From Sedimentibacter sp. MB35-C1 (lineage in GTDB: Bacteria; Bacillota; Clostridia; Tissierellales; Sedimentibacteraceae): a stretch of 64,000 nucleotides of DNA. The stretch is taken from positions 1,550,001 through 1,614,000 of the forward strand of contig NZ_CP133188.1 of assembly GCF_030913635.1 (NCBI RefSeq), read 5' to 3'. This document shows, piece by piece, positions 32,397-41,245 of the stretch. Numbering within the stretch: the first letter of the stretch is position 1; each line of letters opens with the position of its first letter. The notes below the pieces were generated by a model, which saw nothing but the letters and a program-made list of their open reading frames with translations, was not told the origin of the DNA and searched no databases. A program made the position numbers and the translations under genes.

Positions 32397-33437
32397 TCAG
32401 TCTCCCTTTTCCATTATGTGAATATCGTCTGGCGTAAGGGTCAGCCCAACTGTGGAACCTGCCGGAGCCATATCTGTGGAGTGAACCAGAAATTCGTAAC
32501 CTTGAACCATAATGCGCATTTCATAGTGGACACCTTTGAATGTGACTGAGTTGACGGTACCGTTAAGTTTGCCTTTGTCTTCGAGAGTAAGGTCTAAATC
32601 TTCGGGACGGATTACAACGTCAACTTCTTCACCTCTGCCGAAACCTGAATCGAGGCAATCAAATTTTTTGCCTAAAAACTCCACAAGATAATCGTCATGC
32701 ATGACTCCGCTAATTATGTTGCTTTCTCCTATGAAGGCTGCCACAAATGCATTCTCCGGTTCGTTATAGATGTCTATGGGAGATCCCATCTGTTGTATTA
32801 TGCCATCATTCATAACAACTATGGTATCTGACATTGTCAGCGCTTCCTCCTGATCATGCGTTACATAAATAAAGGTTATTCCTATTTGTTTCTGCATAGC
32901 CTTTAGTTCGTGCTGCATTTCCTTTCTTAGCTTTAAATCAAGAGCACCGAGAGGCTCATCAAGAAGAAGAACCTTAGGTTCGTTAACCAGAGCTCTGGCA
33001 ATTGCAATACGCTGTTGCTGGCCTCCGCTCAGCTGATCGATTCTTCTTTTGCCGTAATTCTTCAGATTAAATAACCCCAGCATTTTTTCCACTTTGCTGT
33101 TTATAAGTCTTTCATCCATTTTCTTTATTCTAAGGCCGAAAGCTATATTTTCAAAAACATTCAGATGAGGAAATAAGGCGTATTTCTGAAATACGGTGTT
33201 CAGCTGCCTCTTAAAGGGAGGAACGTCGTTAATCAGATGGCCGTCAAAAAATACATCACCTTCATCAGGTGTTTCAAAACCTCCTATAATTCTCAGAGTT
33301 GTGGTTTTCCCGCAGCCGCTGGGACCCAATAAGGTTACAAATTCATTTTTCTTAACGGATAGGTTAATATCATCAAGAACTATCTCACCATCATATTTTT
33401 TAGTAATATTATTCAATTCGATAATAGCGTTGTCCAT
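32397..33437 (-). CDS. potA: Spermidine/putrescine ABC transporter ATP-binding protein PotA
   Basis: 346 residues. Walker [13 protein letters not shown] near 38, Q-loop in [18 protein letters not shown], signature [15 protein letters not shown] near 135, Walker [13 protein letters not shown] and H-loop [10 protein letters not shown]. The C-terminal 100 residues form the TOBE_2 regulatory domain ([10 protein letters not shown]). Powers PotBC. GGAGAA precedes the ATG. It lies 14 bases after the regulator gene in the same transcript. Confidence 0.94.
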   Translation of the reverse strand: MDNAIIELNNITKKYDGEIVLDDINLSVKKNEFVTLLGPSGCGKTTTLRIIGGFETPDEGDVFFDGHLINDVPPFKRQLNTVFQKYALFPHLNVFENIAFGLRIKKMDERLINSKVEKMLGLFNLKNYGKRRIDQLSGGQQQRIAIARALVNEPKVLLLDEPLGALDLKLRKEMQHELKAMQKQIGITFIYVTHDQEEALTMSDTIVVMNDGIIQQMGSPIDIYNEPENAFVAAFIGESNIISGVMHDDYLVEFLGKKFDCLDSGFGRGEEVDVVIRPEDLDLTLEDKGKLNGTVNSVTFKGVHYEMRIMVQGYEFLVHSTDMAPAGSTVGLTLTPDDIHIMEKGD

Positions 33438-33451
33438 ATTTTTCTCCTGAT

Positions 33452-33988
33452 TTAAAAATTAGGCGGAGTGCAAACCCATATTATTCGCGCCGGGTTTTTA
33501 CTCGTGTTTTCTATAAAATGTGTCTTGTTTGTCTTTATATAAAATGATTCGCCTTTCTTAACCTTGTAGGTCTTATTTCCATAATTCAGCATTATGCTCC
33601 CTGAAAGAACATAGCCGAATTCTTCTCCTTCATGCGGTTCGTCCGGCTTGGTTTTTGAATGGCTTCCAAGCTCTACAAGAATGGGTTCCATTTTATTTTT
33701 CTGAGCATTGGGAATAATCCAGTTAATTTTATAATTGTTATCAGACTCCTTGACAAATATGTCCTCTTCCTTAAATACTATCTTCCGATCTACCGCCTCG
33801 TTAAAAAAGCTTCCTAAATCGGTTCCCAGGCATTCAAGTATATCTGTCAGTGTTGCTATGGAGGGTGATGTCAAATCTCTTTCAATTTGAGATATGTATC
33901 CCTTCGTAAGCTCGCATCTGTCGGCCAGTTCCTGCTGAGTTAGAGAACTGGCAGTTCTTAATCTTTTTAAATTTTCACCGATATCCAT
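33452..33988 (-). CDS. XRE-family regulator with cupin domain (PuuR-like)
   Basis: 178 residues. Helix-turn-helix at 6-60 ([37 protein letters not shown]) and a C-terminal cupin barrel (about 108-175: [21 protein letters not shown], then [20 protein letters not shown]). This pairing is common in repressors of polyamine genes, where the cupin senses the ligand. First gene of the pot operon; two 9-5-9 dyads lie in the upstream gap. Polyamine-controlled repression is the likeliest role. Confidence 0.88.
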   Translation of the reverse strand: MDIGENLKRLRTASSLTQQELADRCELTKGYISQIERDLTSPSIATLTDILECLGTDLGSFFNEAVDRKIVFKEEDIFVKESDNNYKINWIIPNAQKNKMEPILVELGSHSKTKPDEPHEGEEFGYVLSGSIMLNYGNKTYKVKKGESFYIKTNKTHFIENTSKNPARIIWVCTPPNF

Positions 33989-34022
33989 AAAAACCTCATT
34001 ATTTGTTTATATTATTAAACAC

Positions 34023-34045
34023 AAAGTTTAAAGTTATTAAACTTT
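34023..34045 (-). promoter_or_regulatory. Operator dyad over the start of the pot transcript
   Basis: Perfect 9-bp inverted repeat AAAGTTTAA-N5-TTAAACTTT, just downstream of the minus-strand -10. Placement fits a repressor site, probably for the XRE-cupin protein. Confidence 0.6.
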
Positions 34046-34058
34046 TAAATCGATTTTT

Positions 34059-34087
34059 ATTATACATACCTGTAATTGTAATGTCAA
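34059..34087 (-). promoter_or_regulatory. Consensus promoter of the pot operon
   Basis: Minus strand TTGACA (34082-34087), 17-bp spacer, TATAAT (34059-34064). Confidence 0.8.
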
Positions 34088-34144
34088 TATTAAATTATCC
34101 AAAATCGTGATTTTTACAAAAAAAGAAAGCACATAGCTTGATTT

Positions 34145-34167
34145 AAAGTTTAAAAATGCTAAACATT
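34145..34167. promoter_or_regulatory. Second, imperfect copy of the pot operator
   Basis: AAAGTTTAA-N5-CTAAACATT, with the same 9-5-9 spacing as the site at 34023 and one identical arm. It lies upstream of the pot promoter and 100 bases before radA, so it could help looping or touch the divergent promoter. Confidence 0.45.
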
Positions 34168-34265
34168 TTAGTAAAAATTATTATTATTCTGCAAATTTTC
34201 TTCATATATTGACATGATACATCCCTTGAGATATATTATTAATAACAGAAGAAAGCAGGTGAAGT

Positions 34266-35621
34266 ATGGCCAGAATAAAAACAAAGTTTGTTTGCCAGGA
34301 ATGCGGCTACGAAACTGCCAAATGGCTGGGCAAGTGTCCGTCATGCGGACAGTGGAACACCTTTGTAGAAGAAGTGGAATCAAAAGAAAACAGTGCTAAA
34401 AATCAAAGGGGCATAAGCAAGGGAAAGGTTGAAAGAATTCAGAATATAACCTCAACAAAAAAAGAAAGGTATTCCACCGGCAGTCGTGAGATGGACAGAG
34501 TGCTTGGCGGCGGAATAATAAGAAGCTCACTTATACTTGTTGGCGGTGATCCGGGCATAGGTAAGTCAACACTGCTTTTGCAGGTTGCGGACTATGTCTC
34601 AAGTCAGAAGCTGAAGGTTCTTTATGTTTCTGGTGAAGAATCAGGAGAACAGATAAAAATAAGAGCAGATAGGCTGGGAGTGTGTGACGGGGAGCTTTAC
34701 GTGCTGTCTGAGACCAACATTGATGTTATAAAAGAATTAGTGGAAAAAGAGGAGCCTGACCTTTTGATACTTGATTCCATACAGACCATTTATTCGCCAG
34801 ATACGGTATCTGCGCCGGGAAGCGTGAGCCAGGTAAGAGAGGTTACCGCCATGGTTATGCGAATGACCAAGATAAGGAACATGGCTACTTTTATTGTAGG
34901 GCATGTTACTAAATCAGGTGCCATAGCCGGACCCAGGGTTTTGGAACATATGGTGGATACTGTTCTATATTTTGAGGGTGAAAGGCATTTTGCCTACCGT
35001 ATATTAAGATCTGTTAAAAATCGTTTTGGCTCAACAAACGAAATAGGTATTTTTGAAATGAGAGAAAAGGGACTTGTTGAGGTGGAAAATCCATCGGAGG
35101 TTTTCTTAAAGGGCAGGCCTGTTGATGCATACGGAACGGTGGTTACTGCGGCAATGGAGGGAACCCGCCCCGTGCTTATAGAGATTCAGGCTCTTGTTAC
35201 GTATTCACCGGCTGGTTTTGCAAACAGAGTCACCACGGGTATTGATAAGAACAGGGCGGCAATGCTGATTGCGGTGCTGGAGAAGAAAGCAGGACTGGCA
35301 ATTCAGAGTTCTGATACATTTATAAATGTAACAGGCGGCTTGCAGCTCAGAGAGCCGGCAGCCGATCTGGCGATACTTTGTGCTATTGCCTCAAGTTTCA
35401 AGGAAGTTCCTGTAGATTTTAAAACAATTTTAATAGGAGAAGTAGGCCTTACGGGAGAAATTAGGGGAGTAAATTCCATTGAAAAACGCTTGATTGAGGC
35501 GCAGAAAATGGGATTTGAAAGAGCCGTAATCGCAGAATCCAATGATACAATCAAGGATATAAAAAACATGGAATTAATTCCTGTTAACAATATCAGACAA
35601 GTAATGGATTTACTATTTTAG
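34266..35621 (+). CDS. radA: DNA repair protein RadA
   Basis: 451 residues, normal length. Helps process branched DNA during recombination. N-terminal four-Cys zinc finger (CQECGYETAKWLGKCPSCGQ), RecA-like ATPase with Walker A GGDPGIGKST near 94, the RadA signature KNRFGSTNE near 257, and a C-terminal Lon-protease-like domain (about 300-451). AGGTGA precedes the ATG. Divergent from the pot operon; MscS follows after 20 bases. Confidence 0.96.
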   Translation: MARIKTKFVCQECGYETAKWLGKCPSCGQWNTFVEEVESKENSAKNQRGISKGKVERIQNITSTKKERYSTGSREMDRVLGGGIIRSSLILVGGDPGIGKSTLLLQVADYVSSQKLKVLYVSGEESGEQIKIRADRLGVCDGELYVLSETNIDVIKELVEKEEPDLLILDSIQTIYSPDTVSAPGSVSQVREVTAMVMRMTKIRNMATFIVGHVTKSGAIAGPRVLEHMVDTVLYFEGERHFAYRILRSVKNRFGSTNEIGIFEMREKGLVEVENPSEVFLKGRPVDAYGTVVTAAMEGTRPVLIEIQALVTYSPAGFANRVTTGIDKNRAAMLIAVLEKKAGLAIQSSDTFINVTGGLQLREPAADLAILCAIASSFKEVPVDFKTILIGEVGLTGEIRGVNSIEKRLIEAQKMGFERAVIAESNDTIKDIKNMELIPVNNIRQVMDLLF

Positions 35622-35641
35622 ATTTTGAAGGAAGTGATTAA

Positions 35642-36883
35642 ATGGACTCCGTATATGCAACGCTTATTGATTACGGATTAAACGAAGTTGCTGCAAAGTA
35701 TTTGAATTATTTTATATTGATGGTTGTAATTTTGGCCGTATCAATTACAATAACTTTAATTATTTACAAAGTTGTATTAAAGTTTTTGTTTAAGCGCATT
35801 AAAAACAATAAATATAATTGGGATGATATATTATTTAAAAATAGAGTGTTTCATAAAATCGTAATGATTATTCCGGGTATAACCACATATAACAGTGCGG
35901 TGTTTTTTGATGAATTTTCAGTTGTAGTTTCAAAGCTTTCAATGATATATATTTTATTTACAGTAATTTTAATGGGAAGAGCTTTGATAAAATCTGTTGA
36001 AGATATTTACAGACAATTTTCCATATCGAAAGATAGACCTATTAAGGGATTTTTGCAGGTAATTGAGATTATACTGTATATAGTATTAATTATAATGATT
36101 ATTTCTATAATGGTAGATAAAAGCCCGGTTGCACTAATAAGCGGAATCGGAGCGTTGACTGCACTGACTACTTTAATATTTAAGGACTCCATAGTTGGGT
36201 TTGTTGCAGGTATGCAGTTGACATGGAATGATATGCTTAGAATAGGAGATTGGATTGAAATGCCAAAGTATGGTGCAGACGGCGACGTGATAGATATAAC
36301 ATTAAACACGGTGAAAATTCAGAACTTTGATAAAACAATAGTTACAATACCTACATATGCTTTGATTTCCGATTCTTTTAAAAATTGGAGAGGGATGCAG
36401 GAAATGGGGGCAAGACGTATTAAGCGCTCCATTAATATTGATATTACAAGTATTAAATTTTGCACGAATGAAATGCTTGACAAGTATAAAAAAATTAATA
36501 TCTTAAAAGATTATATTAAAAACAAAGAAATAGAATTAAAAGATTCTAACGAAAAAACAGAAAATATGGATTTGCTTATTAATGGCAGAAATTTAACTAA
36601 TGTGGGAGTGTTCAGAATTTACGTTCAAAATTATATAAGCAATCATCCTAAGATTCATAATGGAATGACACTTATGGTTAGGCAGTTGGTTCCAGGCGAT
36701 AATGGTCTTCCGTTAGAAATTTATGCATTTATAAATGATATAGATTGGGTCAATTATGAAAATATACAATCAGATATTTTTGATCACTTGTTTGCGGTGG
36801 CTGAGTTTTTTGAATTACGAATTTTTCAAAAGCCCTCAAGTTATGATTTTAATAATGCAATATTAAATGAGAGGAAAATATGA
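35642..36883 (+). CDS. MscS family mechanosensitive ion channel (YbdG-like)
   Basis: 413 residues. Four or five membrane helices up to about 190, the last being the pore helix (SPVALISGIGALTALTTLIFKDSIVGFVAGMQLT, about 162-195), then the beta domain with IGDWIEMPKYGADGDVIDITLNTVKIQNFDKTIVTIPT, typical of MscS. The longer C-terminal part with FKNWRGMQEMGARRIKRSI resembles the YbdG/miniconductance type. Opens under membrane tension to release solutes in osmotic downshock. Its stop overlaps the start of the next gene (ATGA). Confidence 0.9.
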   Translation: MDSVYATLIDYGLNEVAAKYLNYFILMVVILAVSITITLIIYKVVLKFLFKRIKNNKYNWDDILFKNRVFHKIVMIIPGITTYNSAVFFDEFSVVVSKLSMIYILFTVILMGRALIKSVEDIYRQFSISKDRPIKGFLQVIEIILYIVLIIMIISIMVDKSPVALISGIGALTALTTLIFKDSIVGFVAGMQLTWNDMLRIGDWIEMPKYGADGDVIDITLNTVKIQNFDKTIVTIPTYALISDSFKNWRGMQEMGARRIKRSINIDITSIKFCTNEMLDKYKKINILKDYIKNKEIELKDSNEKTENMDLLINGRNLTNVGVFRIYVQNYISNHPKIHNGMTLMVRQLVPGDNGLPLEIYAFINDIDWVNYENIQSDIFDHLFAVAEFFELRIFQKPSSYDFNNAILNERKI

Positions 36884-37797
36884 TACTAGATTTTTTAAGA
36901 GAAGAAGGAGTCAGCGAGAAGCTGATTATAGAGATAGAAAAATTTAGAAAGCAGTACAATGTAAATCACCAGGCGAAGTACAGGATTCCAAAGCCAAAGT
37001 ATAACTACTACGGCAGAGATATATGGGAGCAGGCAATAACAGCCCTTCTCTGTGGAGAGAATATATTGCTGGTAGGTTCAAAGGCGACGGGTAAAAATGT
37101 TTTGGCGGAAAATCTTTCGCTTGCATTCGGAAGGCCGAAATGGGACATATCATTTCATATCAACACTGATTCGTCAACGCTGATAGGAACTGATACATTT
37201 GAGAATGGAAATGTTGTGTTCAGAAAGGGACCTGTTTATGAATGTGCGGTATGTGGAGGATTCGGAGTCCTGGATGAAATAAATATGGCAAAGAATGATT
37301 CTATGGCAGTGCTTCACGCAACCCTTGACTACAGAAGAATAATAGATGTGCCGGGATACGATAAAATTGAGCTTGATGATGCGGTAAGGTTTATCGCTAC
37401 AATGAACTATGGCTACGCAGGAACAAGAGAACTTAACGAGGCGCTGGCTTCGCGTTTCATGGTTATAAATATGCCTGTTATTTCATCGGAAAATTTGAAG
37501 AAGCTCCTTTTAACTGAATTTCCAAATATAAAGGAAGATTATCTGAATCAGTTCACAGGGCTGTTCCGGGATTTGAGACTTAAAAGTGATAATTCTGAAA
37601 TTTCAACCAAGTCGGTTGACCTGAGAGGGCTGATTTCTGCAATGCATTTGATTGATAAAGGTCTTGAAGCAAACAAGGCGCTTGAAATGGGCATTATAAA
37701 CAAGTCATTCGATGAATTCGAAAGAAAGCTTGTTCGAGATGTAATAAGCTTAAGAATTCCCAAAAAACTTGAAAGGAATGAAATATTTATTGACTAA
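36880..37797 (+). CDS. MoxR/NorQ-type AAA+ ATPase
   Basis: 305 residues. A dynein-related AAA+ domain: Walker A GSKATGKNVLAENL near 65-78 (a variant of GxxxxGKT with Asn instead of Thr), the segment DTFENGNVVFRKGPVYECAV, Walker B VLDEINMAKND near 128, sensor 1 in FIATMNYGYAGTRELNEAL near 170, and sensor 2 region after 250. MoxR proteins act with VWA-domain partners as chaperones that insert metals or remodel complexes. The partner is encoded directly downstream, overlapping by 20 bases. The client is unknown. Confidence 0.85.
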   Translation: MILDFLREEGVSEKLIIEIEKFRKQYNVNHQAKYRIPKPKYNYYGRDIWEQAITALLCGENILLVGSKATGKNVLAENLSLAFGRPKWDISFHINTDSSTLIGTDTFENGNVVFRKGPVYECAVCGGFGVLDEINMAKNDSMAVLHATLDYRRIIDVPGYDKIELDDAVRFIATMNYGYAGTRELNEALASRFMVINMPVISSENLKKLLLTEFPNIKEDYLNQFTGLFRDLRLKSDNSEISTKSVDLRGLISAMHLIDKGLEANKALEMGIINKSFDEFERKLVRDVISLRIPKKLERNEIFID

Positions 37798-39547
37798 TAT
37801 GAAAAGGCTGGAACATGAAGAAAAACGAGCGCTTAATATAATATGGAATGCTTCAGATAATTATTCGCTCAGTCCGGAATTGGAGGTCTTTGATGAAAAC
37901 GGAAAAGCAGATCTATATGGTAACTTTATAGCAGGTGCTGTTTATAAATATTACGATTATGCGCTTTTAAAAAAATATTTCGCTTTTTTGAGAACAGATT
38001 CAGATCATGATTTTTTTGAGAAGCTGTTTTGGATAGGGCTGGAAAACAGTACGTATCTTGCAGCAAAAAAAGAGCGCCCGATTCTAGCCCATTTAAGGCA
38101 CGAACATGCAAAAAAGGTTCTCAATGGAGATATTCCTAAGTATGAAAGGGCTATATTGGATGAAGTAAGAAAAGTGCATTTTAAAAGAGTGCTGGGGCTT
38201 GATGCAGATACTGAGCCCCGCATTATCAGGATTTTGGAAGAGCTTGAGTTTGATGTTCACATGAGCACTGAAGAAATAATAGGCAGAATGAATGAAATCA
38301 TAAAAAAATATTTTAAATTTCAGGCTGGAAGCTATGAGATTTCATCGGATAAATACAGGGAAAAGAAAATGCCCAATGCTTTGGAACACTCAAGAGATAG
38401 TGATGATGACTCGGAGAATCCGGGCAATGCTTTAATGAAGGACATGGTAATTGAATCTGCCGAAACTACGAGAGATTTTTTCTTTGAGCAGGATGAGGAT
38501 TTGAAGGTTAAGAATTTGGATCTTCGAAAAATTAATATACCGAGGATAAGTGCAGATAGAAGCTATATACAAAAGTATTACGGCAGTTCAATTTTACCTG
38601 AACATAGAATTGCTGCAATGGAAAAAATACTGTGCACTGGGAACCATAAAAGATCAAGGCTTCACTTTACGCGAGGGGAATTTGATAATTCTACAGATTC
38701 AGATGCGGATGCACGATATGTGAGAAAGCTGGCAAAGGAACAGAGAAAATCCAATGTTGATTTTTATTATGGCAGCTATTCAAGGCACAGCAACAGCATT
38801 GCAAATCTAACAAACAGAATTCGAAATACAATGCTTGTTAATTTTGAATCCACCGTGGTTAAATCAAAAACCGGCAGAATCGACGCAAACAGAATATGGA
38901 GAAGTATTCATGTAAATGACAGTAAGGTATTTAGCAGAGAGTTAAAGAACGATATAGGAAATATAACTGTTGACATACTCCTTGACAGCTCAGCATCACA
39001 ATGTGAGCGCCAGGAAATTATAGCTGCTCAGGGTTATATAATAGCTGAAAGCTTGACTAGATGTGAGATTCCGGTCAAGGTGTATTCTTACTGCAGTTTA
39101 AGAGGATATACAATTATAAATGTATTCAGAGATTACGAGGAGACGAAAAAAAACGATAAAATATTTGACTACAGGTCATCAGGATCAAATCGAGACGGCC
39201 TTGCTGTGAGAACGGCGGTGCATATGATGGAAAGTGCACAGAGTGAAAATAAAATACTCATTCTTTTGTCTGACTGCAAGCCAAATGACATTGAAATCAA
39301 TCCCGGAACCGGAATAATTCCGCATAAGACCGAATATTCCGGAATCAAGGGAGTAAATGATACAGCATATGAGGTTAAAAAAGGAGCAATGAAGGGCAAC
39401 TCCATACTTTGCGTATTTACGGGAGAAGATGAGGATGTTGCTTCTGCAAAAAAAATCTTTGGCAGGAATTTTGTAAGAATCAGCACTTTGGAGAGGTTTG
39501 CTGATATAGTGGGAGTGTTGCTGCAGAATCAGCTAAGAAGTTTGTAA
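37778..39547 (+). CDS. VWA domain protein, partner of the MoxR ATPase
   Basis: 589 residues from the ATG at 37778; the true start is uncertain because no ribosome site fits well and translation may be coupled to the upstream gene (another ATG is at 37799). The C-terminal 200 residues form a von Willebrand A domain with the MIDAS motif ILLDSSASQ near 401-409, RSSGSNRDGLAVRTAV near 467 and the strand KILILLSDCKPND near 490. The N-terminal 390 residues are charged and helical. The arrangement matches NorD/CobT/CoxE-type partners of MoxR ATPases. Probably a cytoplasmic metal-dependent remodelling pair; the substrate is unknown. Confidence 0.8.
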   Translation: MKYLLTNMKRLEHEEKRALNIIWNASDNYSLSPELEVFDENGKADLYGNFIAGAVYKYYDYALLKKYFAFLRTDSDHDFFEKLFWIGLENSTYLAAKKERPILAHLRHEHAKKVLNGDIPKYERAILDEVRKVHFKRVLGLDADTEPRIIRILEELEFDVHMSTEEIIGRMNEIIKKYFKFQAGSYEISSDKYREKKMPNALEHSRDSDDDSENPGNALMKDMVIESAETTRDFFFEQDEDLKVKNLDLRKINIPRISADRSYIQKYYGSSILPEHRIAAMEKILCTGNHKRSRLHFTRGEFDNSTDSDADARYVRKLAKEQRKSNVDFYYGSYSRHSNSIANLTNRIRNTMLVNFESTVVKSKTGRIDANRIWRSIHVNDSKVFSRELKNDIGNITVDILLDSSASQCERQEIIAAQGYIIAESLTRCEIPVKVYSYCSLRGYTIINVFRDYEETKKNDKIFDYRSSGSNRDGLAVRTAVHMMESAQSENKILILLSDCKPNDIEINPGTGIIPHKTEYSGIKGVNDTAYEVKKGAMKGNSILCVFTGEDEDVASAKKIFGRNFVRISTLERFADIVGVLLQNQLRSL

Positions 39548-39595
39548 GGAAAGATTCAGGCGTGGTTTACAGAAAATATTTCAGGAGTAATGAAA

Positions 39596-40990
39596 ATGAA
39601 AAAAACAATTATAGGCGATAATTATATTCAGATGCTCGAGATGATAATTGAAACTTCCTTTGACGGCATATATGTTACCGACAGCGAAGCTAATACAATA
39701 ATGATTAATAAAAGCTATGAACGCATAACAGGGCTGAAGAGAGATGAACTTTTGGGGCACAATATGGCAGATGTGGTCAAAAAAGGTATAATGTCCGAGG
39801 TTACTTCGTTCTCCGTTTTGAAAGACAAGCAGCCTAAAACAATTTACCAGACATTTAATACTGGAAAAAGTGCACTGGTAACAAGTACTCCTTTCTTTGA
39901 TAGAAGCGGAAATGTAAAAATAATTGTTACCAACGTCAGAGATATCACCGAGTTAAAGGAACTTCAGGATAAGGAAAATAAAAGAAAAGACGAAAACAAA
40001 AAATACAAGGGAATTATTGAGGAGTTGAAGCTTCAAATAGCAAATGATGAATACTTAATAGCTGAAGATGAAAGCATGCTTAACCTTTTATTGCTTGCAA
40101 AGAGAGTAGCTAAGGTAGACACCACGGTGCTTATTAACGGCGAAACAGGTTCGGGCAAGGAAGTACTAGCCAAGTATATTTATAATAATAGCAGCCGCAG
40201 AGAAAAACCTTTTATAAAAATTAACTGCGGAGCTATTCCTGAAAATCTTATCGAATCGGAATTCTTTGGATATGCTGAGGGATCGTTTACAGGAGCTTCA
40301 AAAGGCGGCAAGATGGGAATTTTTGAAGCTGCAAACAATGGAACACTGCTCTTGGATGAAATCGGCGAGCTGCCGCTGAATATGCAGGTTAAACTTTTAA
40401 GGGTTCTCCAAGATGGGCAATTTGAAAGAGTTGGAAGCAACAATACTATTAAGGTAGATGTCAGATTAATTGCGTCAACGAATAGAGACTTGGAGGAGAT
40501 GGTGGAAAAAGGGTTGTTTCGCGAGGACTTGTTCTACCGTCTGAATGTTGTTCCCCTCAAGGTTGTGCCGATGAGAGAGAGAAAAAGCAGCATAATTCCT
40601 CTGGCAGAGTATTTTTTAAAAGTTTATAATAAAAAATACAGAATGGAAAAAACGATTTCGAATGAAGCTCTTAAATATTTTTATGAATACAGCTGGCCCG
40701 GAAATGTTAGGGAGCTTCGCAATCTAATAGAAATGCTGGTGGTGACGACTAAGGATATGGATATTACCAAATCAAGCTTGCCTTCTCACATAATAAATAA
40801 TTCAGATGGACACAGGACTGTTGAGTCTAGCAGCATTCCAAATCTGGCAGATGCTTTAGGAAAAGTAGAGAAAGATCTGATATTTAAAGCGTATGAGAAA
40901 TACGGAAATGTAAGAGGGGCAGCCAAGGAACTGGGAATAGATCCTTCAACATTTGTAAGAAAAAGGAAAAAATATGTAAAGAATGTGTAA
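39596..40990 (+). CDS. PAS-domain sigma-54-dependent transcriptional activator
   Basis: 464 residues from the ATG at 39596, eight bases after CAGGAG; an ATG two codons earlier is too close to that site. PAS domain at about 12-120 (SFDGIYVTDSEANTIMINKSYERITG), helical linker, AAA+ domain with Walker A GETGSGKE near 182, the sigma-54 contact loop GSFTGASKGG near 226 (a GAFTGA variant), Walker B LLLDEIGELP, and a Fis-type helix-turn-helix at the end (NVRGAAKELGIDPSTFVRKRKKY). The PAS domain probably senses a small ligand or redox state. Three dyads and a -24/-12 promoter lie between it and abfD, so abfD is its evident target. Confidence 0.92.
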   Translation: MKKTIIGDNYIQMLEMIIETSFDGIYVTDSEANTIMINKSYERITGLKRDELLGHNMADVVKKGIMSEVTSFSVLKDKQPKTIYQTFNTGKSALVTSTPFFDRSGNVKIIVTNVRDITELKELQDKENKRKDENKKYKGIIEELKLQIANDEYLIAEDESMLNLLLLAKRVAKVDTTVLINGETGSGKEVLAKYIYNNSSRREKPFIKINCGAIPENLIESEFFGYAEGSFTGASKGGKMGIFEAANNGTLLLDEIGELPLNMQVKLLRVLQDGQFERVGSNNTIKVDVRLIASTNRDLEEMVEKGLFREDLFYRLNVVPLKVVPMRERKSSIIPLAEYFLKVYNKKYRMEKTISNEALKYFYEYSWPGNVRELRNLIEMLVVTTKDMDITKSSLPSHIINNSDGHRTVESSSIPNLADALGKVEKDLIFKAYEKYGNVRGAAKELGIDPSTFVRKRKKYVKNV

Positions 40991-40996
40991 TTACTT

Positions 40997-41110
40997 GTTG
41001 CGTAATTGCATCAGATAGTTGTAAAAATGCAACAAGCATATTTTGTTAGTTCCACCACATTATTTTAAATTATTTATTTTGGGGGGATGAAAGCGTTGCA
41101 CAAATGCAAC
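40997..41110 (+). promoter_or_regulatory. Three copies of a GTTGC-N6-GCAAC dyad (activator sites)
   Basis: 16-bp sites at 40997-41012 (GTTGCGTAATTGCATC), 41018-41033 (GTTGTAAAAATGCAAC) and 41095-41110 (GTTGCACAAATGCAAC, perfect). The first two start 21 bp apart, two helical turns. They end about 85 bp before the sigma-54 promoter, where enhancer sites for AAA+ activators lie. The likely binder is the Fis-type domain of the preceding regulator. Confidence 0.75.
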
Positions 41111-41193
41111 TTAACAGAAAAATAAATATTTTTACGGCATCTAAATAATGGCTGAAATTCAATGGCTATAAATTTTATGCCGTTTTTTATTTT

Positions 41194-41209
41194 TTGGCAC
41201 GCTTATTGC
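41194..41209 (+). promoter_or_regulatory. Sigma-54 (-24/-12) promoter of the abfD operon
   Basis: TTGGCAC-N5-TTGC, with the GG of -24 at 41196-41197 and the GC of -12 at 41208-41209. This matches the TGGCAC-N5-TTGC consensus exactly. abfD begins 36 bases downstream. Confidence 0.9.
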
Positions 41210-41245
41210 TACTATATATGCAGAACTAAAAAAGGAGTATAGAAC

